A DNA stretch of 64,000 nt, from positions 186,001 to 250,000 of the forward strand of contig QORU01000012.1 of assembly GCA_003574785.1 (NCBI GenBank). Direction: 5' to 3'. A model generated the notes under the pieces. The model saw only the letters and a list, made by a program, of their open reading frames with translations, did not search any database and was not told where the DNA came from. The position numbers and the translations under genes are program-made. The DNA comes from Taklimakanibacter deserti. Lineage in GTDB: Bacteria > Pseudomonadota > Alphaproteobacteria > Rhizobiales > Aestuariivirgaceae. Below, piece after piece: positions 53,679 to 62,380 of the stretch; the stretch's first letter is position 1, and every line of letters starts with the position of its first letter.

Positions 53679-54461
53679 ATGGCGGAAACGGTTTTTCTTG
53701 CCGAGGTGAGCTGGCCGGAATTCGCCCGGCGCATCGCCCAGGGCGCCCCGGTCTTCATCCCCGTCGGCGCCACCGAGCAGCATGGCCGGCATTTGCCCTT
53801 GAGCGTCGATGCCATCATCCCGACATGGATCAGCGCCGAGGTCGCCAAGCACTGCGGCGGACTCGTCGTGCCGCCGATCGCCTATGGCAATCGCTCGCAG
53901 CCGCGCTCGGGCGGCGGTCCGGCTTTTCCCGGCACTATCAACATCACCGCCACCACTCTGTCATGGCTGCTGCGCGACATCATCACCGAGCTCCATCGCC
54001 ATGGCGCCCGCCACCTGGTCGTGGTCAATGGCCATTATGAGAATATCTGGCCCTCGGTGGAGGGGATCGAGCTCGCCCTCGATCATATCGGGCGTGAGCG
54101 CACCCAAGGGCTGAAAATCCTGCGCATCGATCACTGGGAGCTGGTGAGACCCGAAACCCTGGCGCGCGTCTTTCCCGAGGGCTATCCCGGCATCGAGCTC
54201 GAGCATGCGAGCGTCATCGAGACCTCGATCATGCTGGCGCTGAAACCCGAGCTTGTCGATCTCGCCCAGGCTGCCCATGATGGGCCGGCACGGTTCAAGC
54301 CCTATGACCGCTTTCCGGGACCTGTCGCCGAGGTGCCGGCCTCGGGCGTGCTCTCCGAGACCAAAGGCTCGTCGGCGGAAAAGGGGCGGTGGCTCCTGGC
54401 CGACGCGGTGGAGCGGATCAAGCAAGCCGTCGCCGAGGAATTCGGCAAAGAAGTTGGGTGA
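53679..54461 (+). CDS. Creatininase (creatinine amidohydrolase) family protein
   Basis: A 260-residue binuclear-metal amidohydrolase. Metal ligands stand out: E and H in VGATEQHGRHLPLS, D in SVDAII, and H/E in VVNGHYENIW. The NGHYEN stretch and the C-terminus (PYDRFPGPVAE, then SGVLSETKGSSAEKG) resemble Pseudomonas creatininase, which opens creatinine to creatine, more than the MftE-type members. From memory of that enzyme, one of its two substrate-stacking tryptophans appears to be Ile here. ATG 53679 is preferred over 53676 because AAGGGGG is better spaced. The deaminase gene follows after 7 bp. Confidence 0.85.
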   Translation: MAETVFLAEVSWPEFARRIAQGAPVFIPVGATEQHGRHLPLSVDAIIPTWISAEVAKHCGGLVVPPIAYGNRSQPRSGGGPAFPGTINITATTLSWLLRDIITELHRHGARHLVVVNGHYENIWPSVEGIELALDHIGRERTQGLKILRIDHWELVRPETLARVFPEGYPGIELEHASVIETSIMLALKPELVDLAQAAHDGPARFKPYDRFPGPVAEVPASGVLSETKGSSAEKGRWLLADAVERIKQAVAEEFGKEVG

Positions 54462-54468
54462 GGAAGCT

Positions 54469-55800
54469 ATGCGCCTGTGGATACGCAGTCCCTTGGCCTG
54501 TCTCGCCGATGATGCGGGCGGCGGTATTGTCGTCGAAGACGGCAGGATCGTCGAACTCGTCGCTTCCGGCGCGCAGCCGGCGAAGCCGGTCGACGAGACA
54601 TTCGACGCCCATCGCCATGTCGTGCTGCCGGGTCTCGTCAATGCGCATCACCATATGTATCAGACGCTGACGCGCGCCCATCCGCAGGCGATCAACAAGG
54701 AGCTCTTTCCCTGGCTCAAGACGCTCTATGGCTACTGGTCGCGGCTCACGCCCGACGCGCATTGCCTCGCCACAAGGCTCGCCTTGACCGAGCTTCTGAT
54801 GTCGGGCTGCACCACCGCTTTCGATCATCACTACCTTTTCCCGCGCGGCTGCGAGGAGGCGATCGACATCCAGGTCGATGAGGCGAAGAAGCTCGGCCTG
54901 CGCATGGTGGTAAGCCGTGGCTCCATGGATCTCTCCGAGCGCGATGGCGGCCTGCCACCCGACAGCGTGGTGCAGGACCGCGACGCCATTCTCGCCGACA
55001 GCGAGCGCGTGATCGGGCGCTACCATGAGAAGGGCGAGGGCGCGATGATCCAGATCGCGCTCGCCCCGTGCACGCCCTTCACCGTCACGCGTGAATTGAT
55101 GGCCGAGACAGCGACGCTGGCGCGCCGGCATGGCTGCCGCCTTCACACGCATATCGCCGAGACGCGCGATGAAACCCAATATTGCGAGGAGCGTCTGCAC
55201 TGCCGGCCGGTCGATTATCTGGAACAGACGGGCTGGCTCGGACCCGACGTCTGGCTCGCCCATGGCATTCATTTCAATGACGACGAGATCGGCCGGCTCG
55301 GCCGGCATGGGCTCGCCGTCTGCCATTGCCCGACCTCTAACATGGTGCTCGCATCCGGTCATTGCCGGACCCGCGATCTCGAAGGAGCGGGCGTCGCGGT
55401 GGGCCTTGGTGTCGACGGCTCGGCCTCGAACGACAATTCCAATCTGATCGAGAGTGTCCGGCATGCGCTGATGATCAACCGGCTGACCTATGATGCGACG
55501 ATCACCCATCGCGATGCCTTTCGCTGGGCGACGGAAGGCTCGGCCCGCTGCCTCGGACGCGACGATATCGGCAGGATCGCGGCCGGTTGCCAGGCGGATC
55601 TGGCGCTCTTCACCCTCGATGAATTGCGCTTTTCCGGCGCCGGCGATCCGCTCGCGGCACTGGTCCTGTGCGGCGCCCATCGTGCCGACCGCGTCATGGT
55701 CAAAGGCCGCTGGCTGGTCACGAACGGCATGCCGGTGGGCATCGATATCGAGCGGCTGCGCCATGAGCACGGGGCCGCGGCGCGGCGCTTTGTCGATTAG
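54469..55800 (+). CDS. 8-oxoguanine deaminase
   Basis: A 443-residue amidohydrolase of the guanine-deaminase superfamily. Metal motif LVNAHHHMYQTLTRAHP, then the 8-oxoguanine deaminase hallmark STSGCTTAFDHHYLFPRG-like block (MSGCTTAFDHHYLFPRG), HTHIAETRDE, LAHGIHFND, and the final aspartate in GVDGSASNDNSNL. Known members convert 8-oxoguanine to urate and ammonia. The ATG at 54469 has GAGGAAGCT upstream, overlapping the creatininase stop, so the two are one operon, together handling cyclic guanidine or amidine rings. Confidence 0.9.
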   Translation: MRLWIRSPLACLADDAGGGIVVEDGRIVELVASGAQPAKPVDETFDAHRHVVLPGLVNAHHHMYQTLTRAHPQAINKELFPWLKTLYGYWSRLTPDAHCLATRLALTELLMSGCTTAFDHHYLFPRGCEEAIDIQVDEAKKLGLRMVVSRGSMDLSERDGGLPPDSVVQDRDAILADSERVIGRYHEKGEGAMIQIALAPCTPFTVTRELMAETATLARRHGCRLHTHIAETRDETQYCEERLHCRPVDYLEQTGWLGPDVWLAHGIHFNDDEIGRLGRHGLAVCHCPTSNMVLASGHCRTRDLEGAGVAVGLGVDGSASNDNSNLIESVRHALMINRLTYDATITHRDAFRWATEGSARCLGRDDIGRIAAGCQADLALFTLDELRFSGAGDPLAALVLCGAHRADRVMVKGRWLVTNGMPVGIDIERLRHEHGAAARRFVD

Positions 55801-56267
55801 ACTGCCGCCTCGCGGGAATTCGGTGCTTTGCAAACAAGGCGGGCACGGGGCCAATCGCCCTTACCGATGGGGACTCTCCTCTTGGACTGGTTACTTTACT
55901 TTTCGCTCTTGAGGGCTCGGTGAGCCGGCGGAGCCGAGGCGATCTTCTTCCCCGAGTCAACGAACCGTTCTTCGGATTCGTCGCAGCCTAGGACTAGCGC
56001 CTTGCCAACTGTCCGCAGGGACGAGGAGTGGTCTTAGTCTAATTCGCGGGGCTTCCGCTGCCTGGCTACAATATCGGTCGCAGCAACTCGCGCCCCATCA
56101 CCGTCTCCAGCATGGCGCGGCACGGACAACCAGGCGTGTGCAAAAAAGCGGGCCGCCTATAACCGCCTGGACGAGAAAGCACAGGCTTACGAGCAACCCG
56201 GCTGATCAGGAGTTTGAACGGCGTGCCGGCGCTTTATTTCAGTGGTTGGGAGCACACTGAGTAATGT
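55801..56267. other. 467-bp region without a convincing gene
   Basis: Open stretches of 45-65 codons exist on both strands (for example plus-strand codons ending YNRLDEKAQAYEQPG before a stop near 56205, and a minus-strand stretch ending RALKSEK at about 55900) but none has a start codon with a ribosome site. This may be the decayed remains of one or two small genes. No tRNA, terminator or mobile-element end was seen. Confidence 0.5.
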
Positions 56268-56501
56268 TTAACACTTTACACCAGGAACGGATGACTGTCT
56301 TTCGCACTTCGCTCTGCAATTCGTCCGTGCAGTGTCGCAGCTTTGCTGGCTCCGACCGCCCTTCGCGGCTTCGTCACTGCACTTCACATGCTCATCATCA
56401 CATTTGGTTGGGCATTTCGGGTCGACATAATAACATTGAGCCACCGCTAGTGTCCCTCCCAGCAGTAGGAGAGCAGCGCTCATCAACACGACATTCTTCA
56501 T
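56268..56501 (-). CDS. Small secreted cysteine-rich protein
   Basis: A 77-residue unknown protein. MKNVVLMSAALLLLGGTLAV is a signal peptide ending near AQ. The mature part of about 55 residues carries eight cysteines (CYYVDPKCPTKCDDEH, VKCSDEAAK, SCDTARTNCRAKCE, VKC), enough for four disulphides in the periplasm or outside. GAGGAGGGCAAG before the ATG is a strong ribosome site. Codon usage and base composition are less GC-rich than in the rest of the window, consistent with recent acquisition. No family was recognised. Confidence 0.7.
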   Translation of the reverse strand: MKNVVLMSAALLLLGGTLAVAQCYYVDPKCPTKCDDEHVKCSDEAAKGGRSQQSCDTARTNCRAKCERQSSVPGVKC

Positions 56502-56623
56502 CTTGCCCTCCTCTAGTGCGCAGAAGCGCTTATGCCAATCGTTCAGTGTTATTGACCGACGTATGGCAATTCGGTGCCAAGAAAGACTTTGCTGAATTTC
56601 AAGCTAGGTCGTGTACACAAACC

Positions 56624-57049
56624 TCATCGGGCCCCTGACACCGCTACCTCCACACCAAGCTTTGACCGACGTCCATGCCTAACTACGACTAGGCGGTACA
56701 TCTGTGGGTCATATTGGAGTAGTTGCACCGACCTGCTATCGTTGTGCTTAGGTCCGCCAAGTCGCAGGGACTTGAATGTCCTCACTGTCGTACCTGCCGA
56801 CGATTCGATTGATATGTCCACTGATGCGGCCACTTTTCCACCTCGATAGCCGGACCAAGATTCGTTGTCCGCATCCACGTTCTTTTGCTTTACCAGCTGT
56901 TTCGCACTCGCCAGCCAAAATGTGAAGTCGCCCTGATAGGAATCGATGTTTTGTCGGAGAATTTCGCGCGGATCGCAATCCGCAGCGACAGCTGATTGTG
57001 ACAAAGGTAGGAGAATCAGTACTGCTAGCAACACAGGCCTCGATCTCAT
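56624..57049 (-). CDS. Secreted hypothetical protein
   Basis: A 141-residue unknown protein. MRSRPVLLAVLILLPLSQSA followed by VAA is a signal peptide. The mature part starts DCDPREILRQNIDSYQGDFT, then a soluble mixed alpha/beta segment (ASVDISIESSAGTTVRTFKS) and a basic end. One cysteine. GGAGGGAG lies upstream of the ATG at 57049. It precedes the small cysteine-rich gene on the same strand by 122 bp. It lies in the AT-richer patch. Confidence 0.68.
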   Translation of the reverse strand: MRSRPVLLAVLILLPLSQSAVAADCDPREILRQNIDSYQGDFTFWLASAKQLVKQKNVDADNESWSGYRGGKVAASVDISIESSAGTTVRTFKSLRLGGPKHNDSRSVQLLQYDPQMYRLVVVRHGRRSKLGVEVAVSGAR

Positions 57050-57304
57050 AAACTCCCTCCGACTGAAAAATGGAAAGACAGCATTCCTCGCGCAGCATCA
57101 TGCCTAAGTAGGCTGATTGCCCCACATCCAAAATGACACACATGAACATGCTCCCCGTTTCGCCTAGTCAGGGCGTGCCGGGTGTGCTCGACGCTATTGC
57201 AAATAAGGCTGCGCGGCCATTTTCGTTTTAATTTTCCGACATGCCGCTAGGTAATCATGGACTCAGATTTCAGAAAGAGTCAATGGGCTTCGACCACGAT
57301 CTCT

Positions 57305-58291
57305 TTAGATCGAGAGGTCGAGCAACAGCTTGCCGGAGACGTTCCGCGATTCGAGGAGCTTGTGCGCCTTGCCGGCATCGGCGAGCGGCAGGATGGCTTC
57401 GATCGGCATGCGCAAGCTGCCATCGGCCAGAAGACCGAGGATCGCCTTGATGCCGCGCCGCCAGGCGGGCGATCCGGGTCCCGCCTGCAGGAACTCGAAG
57501 CCGGCAAGCGACGTCGAGCGTTCATAGAGCTTGGCGCGGATATCGAAATCGGGATAGCCCGCCGCCTCGCCGATGTTGATCACCCGGCCGAAGGGTTTCA
57601 GCGCATCGAAGCTCTGCTCCAATATCTCAGCACCGAGTGAATCGATGACGAGATCGACGCCGCGCCCTTTCGTCAGGCGCATCGCCTCGGCGACAAAATC
57701 CTCATTCGAACGGTCGATGACATGATGGGCGCCGAAGGCGAGCGGGCGCGAGGCCTTGCCGGCGGAGCCCACAGTGCCGATCACTTGAGCACCCTTGAGA
57801 TGGGCGAGCTGCGTCAGCATCAGCCCGACGCCGCCGCCGATCGCATGGATGAGGATGGTCTCGCCGCGGCGCAGCCGATGCGCGCTGTGGAGGAGGTGCC
57901 ATGCGGTGATGGCGGCCGCCGGCATGGCGGCGGCGAGATCGAGGGGGATCGTGTCCGGCAACGCGATCGCATAGTCCTGAGGCACGATGCAGCGATCGGC
58001 ATAGCCGCCGAGCATTTTTGGCCCGGTGATCGCCGCGACCGGCTGGCCGATGCGCAAGCCCCGCACTTTGGCGCCCTTCGCCTCGACATGGCCCGAAACT
58101 TCGAGCCCGATGACGGCCGGATAGTCGATCGGAACGGGATAGACACCCTGCCGCTTCTGGATGTCGCCCCAGTTCACACCGGCATAGCGCACCGCGATCC
58201 TCACCTCATCGGCGCCGGGCTCGGGCGTTGCGAGCTCCTTGAGCTCGAAACGATCGATATCGCCGGGCTCCGAAAGGACGAGCGCCCGCAT
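57305..58291 (-). CDS. Zinc-independent quinone oxidoreductase (MDR superfamily)
   Basis: A 328-residue NADPH:quinone reductase-like enzyme. The GroES-like N-terminal half lacks the zinc ligands of alcohol dehydrogenases. The NADPH-binding site is ILIHAIGGGVGLMLTQLAHL, and the MDR block AVTAWHLLHSA-like (AAITAWHLLHS) is present. It is the last gene of the minus-strand operon; its ATG 58291 shares a base with the ureohydrolase stop (TGATG). Confidence 0.9.
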   Translation of the reverse strand: MRALVLSEPGDIDRFELKELATPEPGADEVRIAVRYAGVNWGDIQKRQGVYPVPIDYPAVIGLEVSGHVEAKGAKVRGLRIGQPVAAITGPKMLGGYADRCIVPQDYAIALPDTIPLDLAAAMPAAAITAWHLLHSAHRLRRGETILIHAIGGGVGLMLTQLAHLKGAQVIGTVGSAGKASRPLAFGAHHVIDRSNEDFVAEAMRLTKGRGVDLVIDSLGAEILEQSFDALKPFGRVINIGEAAGYPDFDIRAKLYERSTSLAGFEFLQAGPGSPAWRRGIKAILGLLADGSLRMPIEAILPLADAGKAHKLLESRNVSGKLLLDLSI

Positions 58292-59274
58292 CACGCGCGG
58301 TCCCAGGACCGGACTTTGCCGGCCTTGCCCGCCGCGAGGCAGGTGATCGCCTCGGCCATCAGCTTCGCGGCGAGGGTCGCGGTATGGCCGCTCTTCGAAT
58401 CATAGTCGGGCGAGACCTCGACCACATCGAAGCCGGCGAAACCGCGCTCGCAGCCGAGCCTCACCCCATTGATGATCTCGCGCGCGGTAAAGCCGCCGGG
58501 CTCGATGCTGTTCGTGCCCGGCGCGAAGGCGGGATCGATCACGTCGATATCGACGCTGACATAGGGCGGCTGGCCGTCCGGCGAGACGATGCCGAGCGCC
58601 TCCTCGACCACCGCTTCGATGCCGCGCTTCTGCACGACGCGATCGGGATAGATGGTGATGCCGAGCTCGCGCGCGAGCGGCGTCCAGTCGGCGAGGTTGC
58701 GCGCCCCCTTGGGCCCGATGATCCCCATGCGCTTGGGATCGACCTCGGGCAATTCGCAGATGCGCAGGACCGGCGAGGCACGCGTCAGCCGGTCGTTGTT
58801 GAAGCTCTCCGAGAGATCGAGATGGGTGTCGAAGAGGAGAAAGCCCAAAGGCCCGCCTTGATGCGCCGCCACCGCCTTGACCGCGGGATAAGTGACGCCG
58901 TGATCGCCGCCCATCATCAAGGGCACGGCGCCGATCTTCAGGATCTCGCCGATCTTCTTTTCGAGCCGCCGATAGCTCTCGGGCGTGTCGCCCGGCACGA
59001 CATCGATATCGCCGCAATCGGCGATCTTCACATGGTCGTCGACATTGAGGTCCCAGTCGAAATGATAGGAGCCGAAGAGCAGCGAATATTTGCGGATCTC
59101 CTGCGGCGCGCGCCGCGTGGCGCCGCCGCGGAAGGTGGCGATGCCATCATAGGGCATGCCGATGACGACGGCGTCGGGCGATCCGCATGTCGCGAGATCG
59201 CGCGCGTAAGTCGAGGCCATGAAGGCCGGCACGTCGCCGAAGATCTTCGGGACTTCCGAAGGCGAAAGGGCCAT
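58291..59274 (-). CDS. Ureohydrolase (agmatinase/arginase family) with atypical active site
   Basis: A 327-residue binuclear-Mn/Ni ureohydrolase. All metal ligands are present: GGDHG, DTHLD (usually DAHxD) and SVDIDVIDPAFAPGTN. The block that normally reads HGT/HG-P (catalytic-acid histidine, arginase His141 equivalent) reads TRASPVLR here, so His-Gly becomes Arg-Ala. It is therefore unlikely to be a standard agmatinase, though the fold assignment is firm. Candidates are other guanidino or amidino compounds. Between the deacetylase and quinone-oxidoreductase genes in a single operon. Confidence 0.88.
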   Translation of the reverse strand: MALSPSEVPKIFGDVPAFMASTYARDLATCGSPDAVVIGMPYDGIATFRGGATRRAPQEIRKYSLLFGSYHFDWDLNVDDHVKIADCGDIDVVPGDTPESYRRLEKKIGEILKIGAVPLMMGGDHGVTYPAVKAVAAHQGGPLGFLLFDTHLDLSESFNNDRLTRASPVLRICELPEVDPKRMGIIGPKGARNLADWTPLARELGITIYPDRVVQKRGIEAVVEEALGIVSPDGQPPYVSVDIDVIDPAFAPGTNSIEPGGFTAREIINGVRLGCERGFAGFDVVEVSPDYDSKSGHTATLAAKLMAEAITCLAAGKAGKVRSWDRA

Positions 59275-59292
59275 GTCGTCTCACCTCCCTGT

Positions 59293-60222
59293 TCAGTGGC
59301 CGGGCTTGCGCAGCATGGGCGAGGGCGGCGGCGAGGGGATCTGGAGCTTGTCGTAATAGGGCAGCTTGTCGACCCGCGCCTGATAGGCGCCCTTCTTGCG
59401 CTGCGCCTGGACATGGCTGGCGATGTCCTCGAGCCGCGCGAACCACACATCGCCGGTGTTCAGCATATATTCGATCATCTTCTCGATCCGGAGCCAGCGC
59501 GACAGGCGGCCACTGACGAAGGGATGCCACACGCCGATCCACAGGCCCCCACCGGCGCTCCGCATCGCCTCGAACTCGGCCATGAAGGTCTCCATGGCGC
59601 GGTCCGGCGACATGATCTGGAACATGTAGTTGAGATCGATCGAATGGACATAAGGCGGCCAGTCGTCGAGCGCCCAGCTCGACGGCAGTTCGACGATTTC
59701 GCCTTTGCCGTTGTCGAGGATATAGGGGACGTCATCGCCCATCAGCGATGAATCATAGAGGAAACCTTCCTCCACCAGGAGGTCGGTGGTGTGCATGGAA
59801 TAGTTGTAGAGCGGCGAGCGGTTGCCGCGCGGGCGCTTGCCGGTGTGCTTCTCGATGACGCCGATCGAGCGCTGCATCCAATAGTGCTCTTCATCGCGCG
59901 ACAGCGCATTGGGCGCCTCGTGGATATAGCCGTGGAAGCCGACCTCATGGTCGTCCTTGATCATGGCGTCGACCGCTTCCGGATAATGCTCGATGCACCA
60001 GGCAGGCACGAAGAAGGTTTGCTTGAGGCCGTAGCGGCGATAGCCTTCGAGGATGCGCGGCACGCCGACCTGCGGCCCGTATTTCAGCATCGAGATGGTC
60101 GAGACGCGGGTGATCGAATCCTGCGGATGCTCGATATGGACGAGGCTGTCGGCATCCATGTCGAAGGTGATGGCGACGGCGACTTTGGCGCCGTTCGGCC
60201 AGGGGACGGGTCGTCTGATCAT
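59293..60222 (-). CDS. Polysaccharide-deacetylase-fold amidohydrolase (PuuE/HpPgdA-like)
   Basis: A 309-residue NodB-fold hydrolase of the large cofactor-dependent group that includes allantoinase PuuE and HpPgdA. The metal motifs are TFDMDADS (in place of TFDDG) and HGYIHEAPN, with the C-terminal GVWHPFVSG carrying the catalytic histidine. It begins PVPWPNGAKVAVAITFD, typical of this clade. No signal peptide. In a nitrogen-catabolism operon an amide/imide substrate is more plausible than peptidoglycan. Confidence 0.86.
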   Translation of the reverse strand: MIRRPVPWPNGAKVAVAITFDMDADSLVHIEHPQDSITRVSTISMLKYGPQVGVPRILEGYRRYGLKQTFFVPAWCIEHYPEAVDAMIKDDHEVGFHGYIHEAPNALSRDEEHYWMQRSIGVIEKHTGKRPRGNRSPLYNYSMHTTDLLVEEGFLYDSSLMGDDVPYILDNGKGEIVELPSSWALDDWPPYVHSIDLNYMFQIMSPDRAMETFMAEFEAMRSAGGGLWIGVWHPFVSGRLSRWLRIEKMIEYMLNTGDVWFARLEDIASHVQAQRKKGAYQARVDKLPYYDKLQIPSPPPSPMLRKPGH

Positions 60223-60232
60223 GGGATCATCC

Positions 60233-60832
60233 TTAAGAAAGAATCTGGTAGTGCGCTTCGACGGTCTTGCCCTTGTTGATCGGCAATATGTCCTGCGGGC
60301 AGGCCGACATGGCGACGATGCAGTCCATCTTGGCGCGCAAGATCACATAGTCGCCGGCTTTCGAGACGGGCTCGCCCCAGCCGGTCTTGCCCTCCTTGTC
60401 GACCGGAATGTTCATCCACAGATTGAGCGGTGACGGCACTTCCGGCGGCTCGAGGCCGATCTGGCGCATGCCGGCATGGAGATTGTCGGTGCAATTGTCG
60501 TGATATTCCGTGCAGCCGAGCAGCCCGTAGCGATAGTCGTCGCAGGCCGCGAGCAGCGTGTCATGGATGCCGGGCGATGTGTCTTCCTCGAAATGGAGGA
60601 TGGCGCGTCTGCGGTTGGTGAAGAGGTCGTGCCCCTTCCTGGGGAAGATCGTGCCGATGGTCGGGCGCATATGCTCCATCGACATGAACTCATGCAGGTC
60701 CTCGGCGCTGAAGGCCCAGGTGTCGACCACCTGATGGCCGTGGGTATTGATGATCTTGATCGCCTGGCCTTTGCTGAGGCGGCAGGCCCGGCCGCGACGC
60801 GCCGGAAGAGTGAAGATTTCGGATGTGGACAT
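60233..60832 (-). CDS. DUF1989 (urea carboxylase-associated/CgdA-CgdB-like) protein
   Basis: A 199-residue protein of DUF1989. Hallmarks: HGHQVVDTWAFSAED, FPRKGHDLFTNRRRA and the cysteine block CTEYHDNCTDNLHAG with likely metal ligands. The family includes CgdA and CgdB, subunits of carboxyguanidine deiminase in guanidine use. Here only one copy is present, without urea carboxylase in the window. It starts just after the MIO-lyase stop (10 bp) and is followed by the deacetylase after about 10 bp. Confidence 0.88.
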   Translation of the reverse strand: MSTSEIFTLPARRGRACRLSKGQAIKIINTHGHQVVDTWAFSAEDLHEFMSMEHMRPTIGTIFPRKGHDLFTNRRRAILHFEEDTSPGIHDTLLAACDDYRYGLLGCTEYHDNCTDNLHAGMRQIGLEPPEVPSPLNLWMNIPVDKEGKTGWGEPVSKAGDYVILRAKMDCIVAMSACPQDILPINKGKTVEAHYQILS

Positions 60833-60842
60833 GATGCCTCCG

Positions 60843-62378
60843 TTATTGGTTCGACGTGACTGAGGTGAGCGCGATATCGCTCGGCAAAAGGGTGCGGAGC
60901 TCGCCTTTGAGGACGAAGTCCTTCACCGCCGCGATATCGGGCGCGAAGAACCGGTCTTCCTCATAAGCGGGCGCGAGACGCCTTATCCGGGCATGGACAT
61001 CCTCGAGGACGTGGCTCGATCGCCGCGGTCTTCTGAACTCGATGCCCTGGCAGGCGGCGAGGAGCTCGATCGCGACGATCGTTGCGACATTGTCCGCCAT
61101 GTCGGCGAGGCGGCGGGCCGCGAAGGTCGCCATGCTGACGAAGTCCTCGTGATTGGCGGTGGTCGGGATCGAATCGACGCTTGCCGGATGGGCGAGCGAC
61201 TTGTTCTCGCTGGCCAGCGCTGCCGCCGTGACCTGCGCCACCATGAAGCCTGAATCGAGCCCCGTCTCCTTGACCAGGAAGGCGGGCAGCCGGCTGTGCT
61301 GCGCATCGGTGAGCATGGCGATGCGCCGCTCCGCCATGGCGCCGGTCTCGGCGAGCGCCAGCGCGATGCCGTCGGCCGCGAGGCCGACCGGCTCGGCATG
61401 GAAATTGCCGCCATAGATGATGTCGCCGCTTTCCGCGTCGACCATCGGATTGTCGGTCCAGGCGTTGATCTCGGCGGTGAGGATGGTCACGGCCTGGCGC
61501 AATTGATCGAGACAGGCGCCCATCACTTGCGGCTGGCATCTGAGGCAATAGGGATCCTGCAGCCGCCCGTTCTGCCGCGCCTCGCCACGGATTTCGCTTC
61601 CCGCGAGGAGAGAGCGGAAGAAGCGCGCTACGGCGATCTGGCCGGGCTGGCCGCGCGCCTCATGCAGCCTTGCATCGAAGGCCATGTCCTGGCCATGGGC
61701 GGCCTCGACGCTCAAAGCGCCGGCGATGAGGGCTGAAGCCAGCATGTCCTCGGCGGCGAAGAGGCCAGTGACCGCGAGCGCGGTCGAGGCCTGGGTCCCG
61801 TTGACCAGCGACAGGCCCTCCTTGGCTTCGAGCACGAAGGGTTGGAGACCCTCGAGACGCAAAGCCTCGGCCGCCGGCAGGATGCGCCCTGCATGGATGA
61901 CATCGCCGGTGCCGATGAGGGCCGCCGCCATATGGGCGAGCGGAGCGAGATCGCCCGATGCGCCGACCGATCCCTTGCACGGCACGAGCGGCGTGATGTC
62001 ATGGTTGAGCAGGGCGAGGAGCGCCTCGGCGAGCTCGGGCCGCGCCCCCGAATAGCCGCGCGCCAGGGCCGAGGCCTTGAGCAGGATCATGCGGCGCACA
62101 TCGGCGATGCGCATGGGCTCGCCCGTTCCCGCCGCATTGGAGAGGACGAGGCGGCGCTGCAGGTCGGCAAGATCATGCGCGCCGATGAGATGCGAAGAGA
62201 GCGTGCCGAAGCCGGTATTGACGCCATAGGTCGGCGTGCCGCTCGCGATGCGCTCTTCGACGATCCGGCGTGTGCGCGCCATCTCGGCGCGCTGCTCGAG
62301 GCTGAGCTCGAGCTTGAGCCCATTGCGCGCGAAGTCGCGCAAGTCTTCGAGGTCGAGATCGCCGGCTCTGAGATACAT
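60843..62378 (-). CDS. Histidine ammonia-lyase-like MIO enzyme (substrate uncertain)
   Basis: A 511-residue aromatic amino acid lyase family protein. The MIO cofactor-forming A-S-G is in KGSVGASGDLAPLAHM, and the catalytic tyrosine in PTYGVNTGFGTLSS. In histidases the selectivity loop is SHAAG and the C-terminal motif is SANQEDHVSM; here they read SNAAG and TANHEDFVSM. No hutU, hutI or hutG is in the window, so it is not clearly a histidase. ATG 62378 gives MYLRAGDLDLEDLRDFA, the normal start. It follows the permease by 2 bp. Confidence 0.88.
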   Translation of the reverse strand: MYLRAGDLDLEDLRDFARNGLKLELSLEQRAEMARTRRIVEERIASGTPTYGVNTGFGTLSSHLIGAHDLADLQRRLVLSNAAGTGEPMRIADVRRMILLKASALARGYSGARPELAEALLALLNHDITPLVPCKGSVGASGDLAPLAHMAAALIGTGDVIHAGRILPAAEALRLEGLQPFVLEAKEGLSLVNGTQASTALAVTGLFAAEDMLASALIAGALSVEAAHGQDMAFDARLHEARGQPGQIAVARFFRSLLAGSEIRGEARQNGRLQDPYCLRCQPQVMGACLDQLRQAVTILTAEINAWTDNPMVDAESGDIIYGGNFHAEPVGLAADGIALALAETGAMAERRIAMLTDAQHSRLPAFLVKETGLDSGFMVAQVTAAALASENKSLAHPASVDSIPTTANHEDFVSMATFAARRLADMADNVATIVAIELLAACQGIEFRRPRRSSHVLEDVHARIRRLAPAYEEDRFFAPDIAAVKDFVLKGELRTLLPSDIALTSVTSNQ

Positions 62379-62380
62379 GA

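Noticed and set aside
54418..55854. 478-codon minus-strand open frame opposite the 8-oxoguanine deaminase
   Set aside because: Antisense shadow; the plus strand carries the deaminase motifs.
56066..56233. 56-codon minus-strand open stretch in the gene-free region
   Set aside because: No start codon and no ribosome site; an open stretch of this length is expected by chance at this GC content.
60843..62378. Annotation as hutH in a histidine-utilisation operon
   Set aside because: No hutU, hutI or hutG nearby and two selectivity motifs differ from histidases; I keep the family level only.
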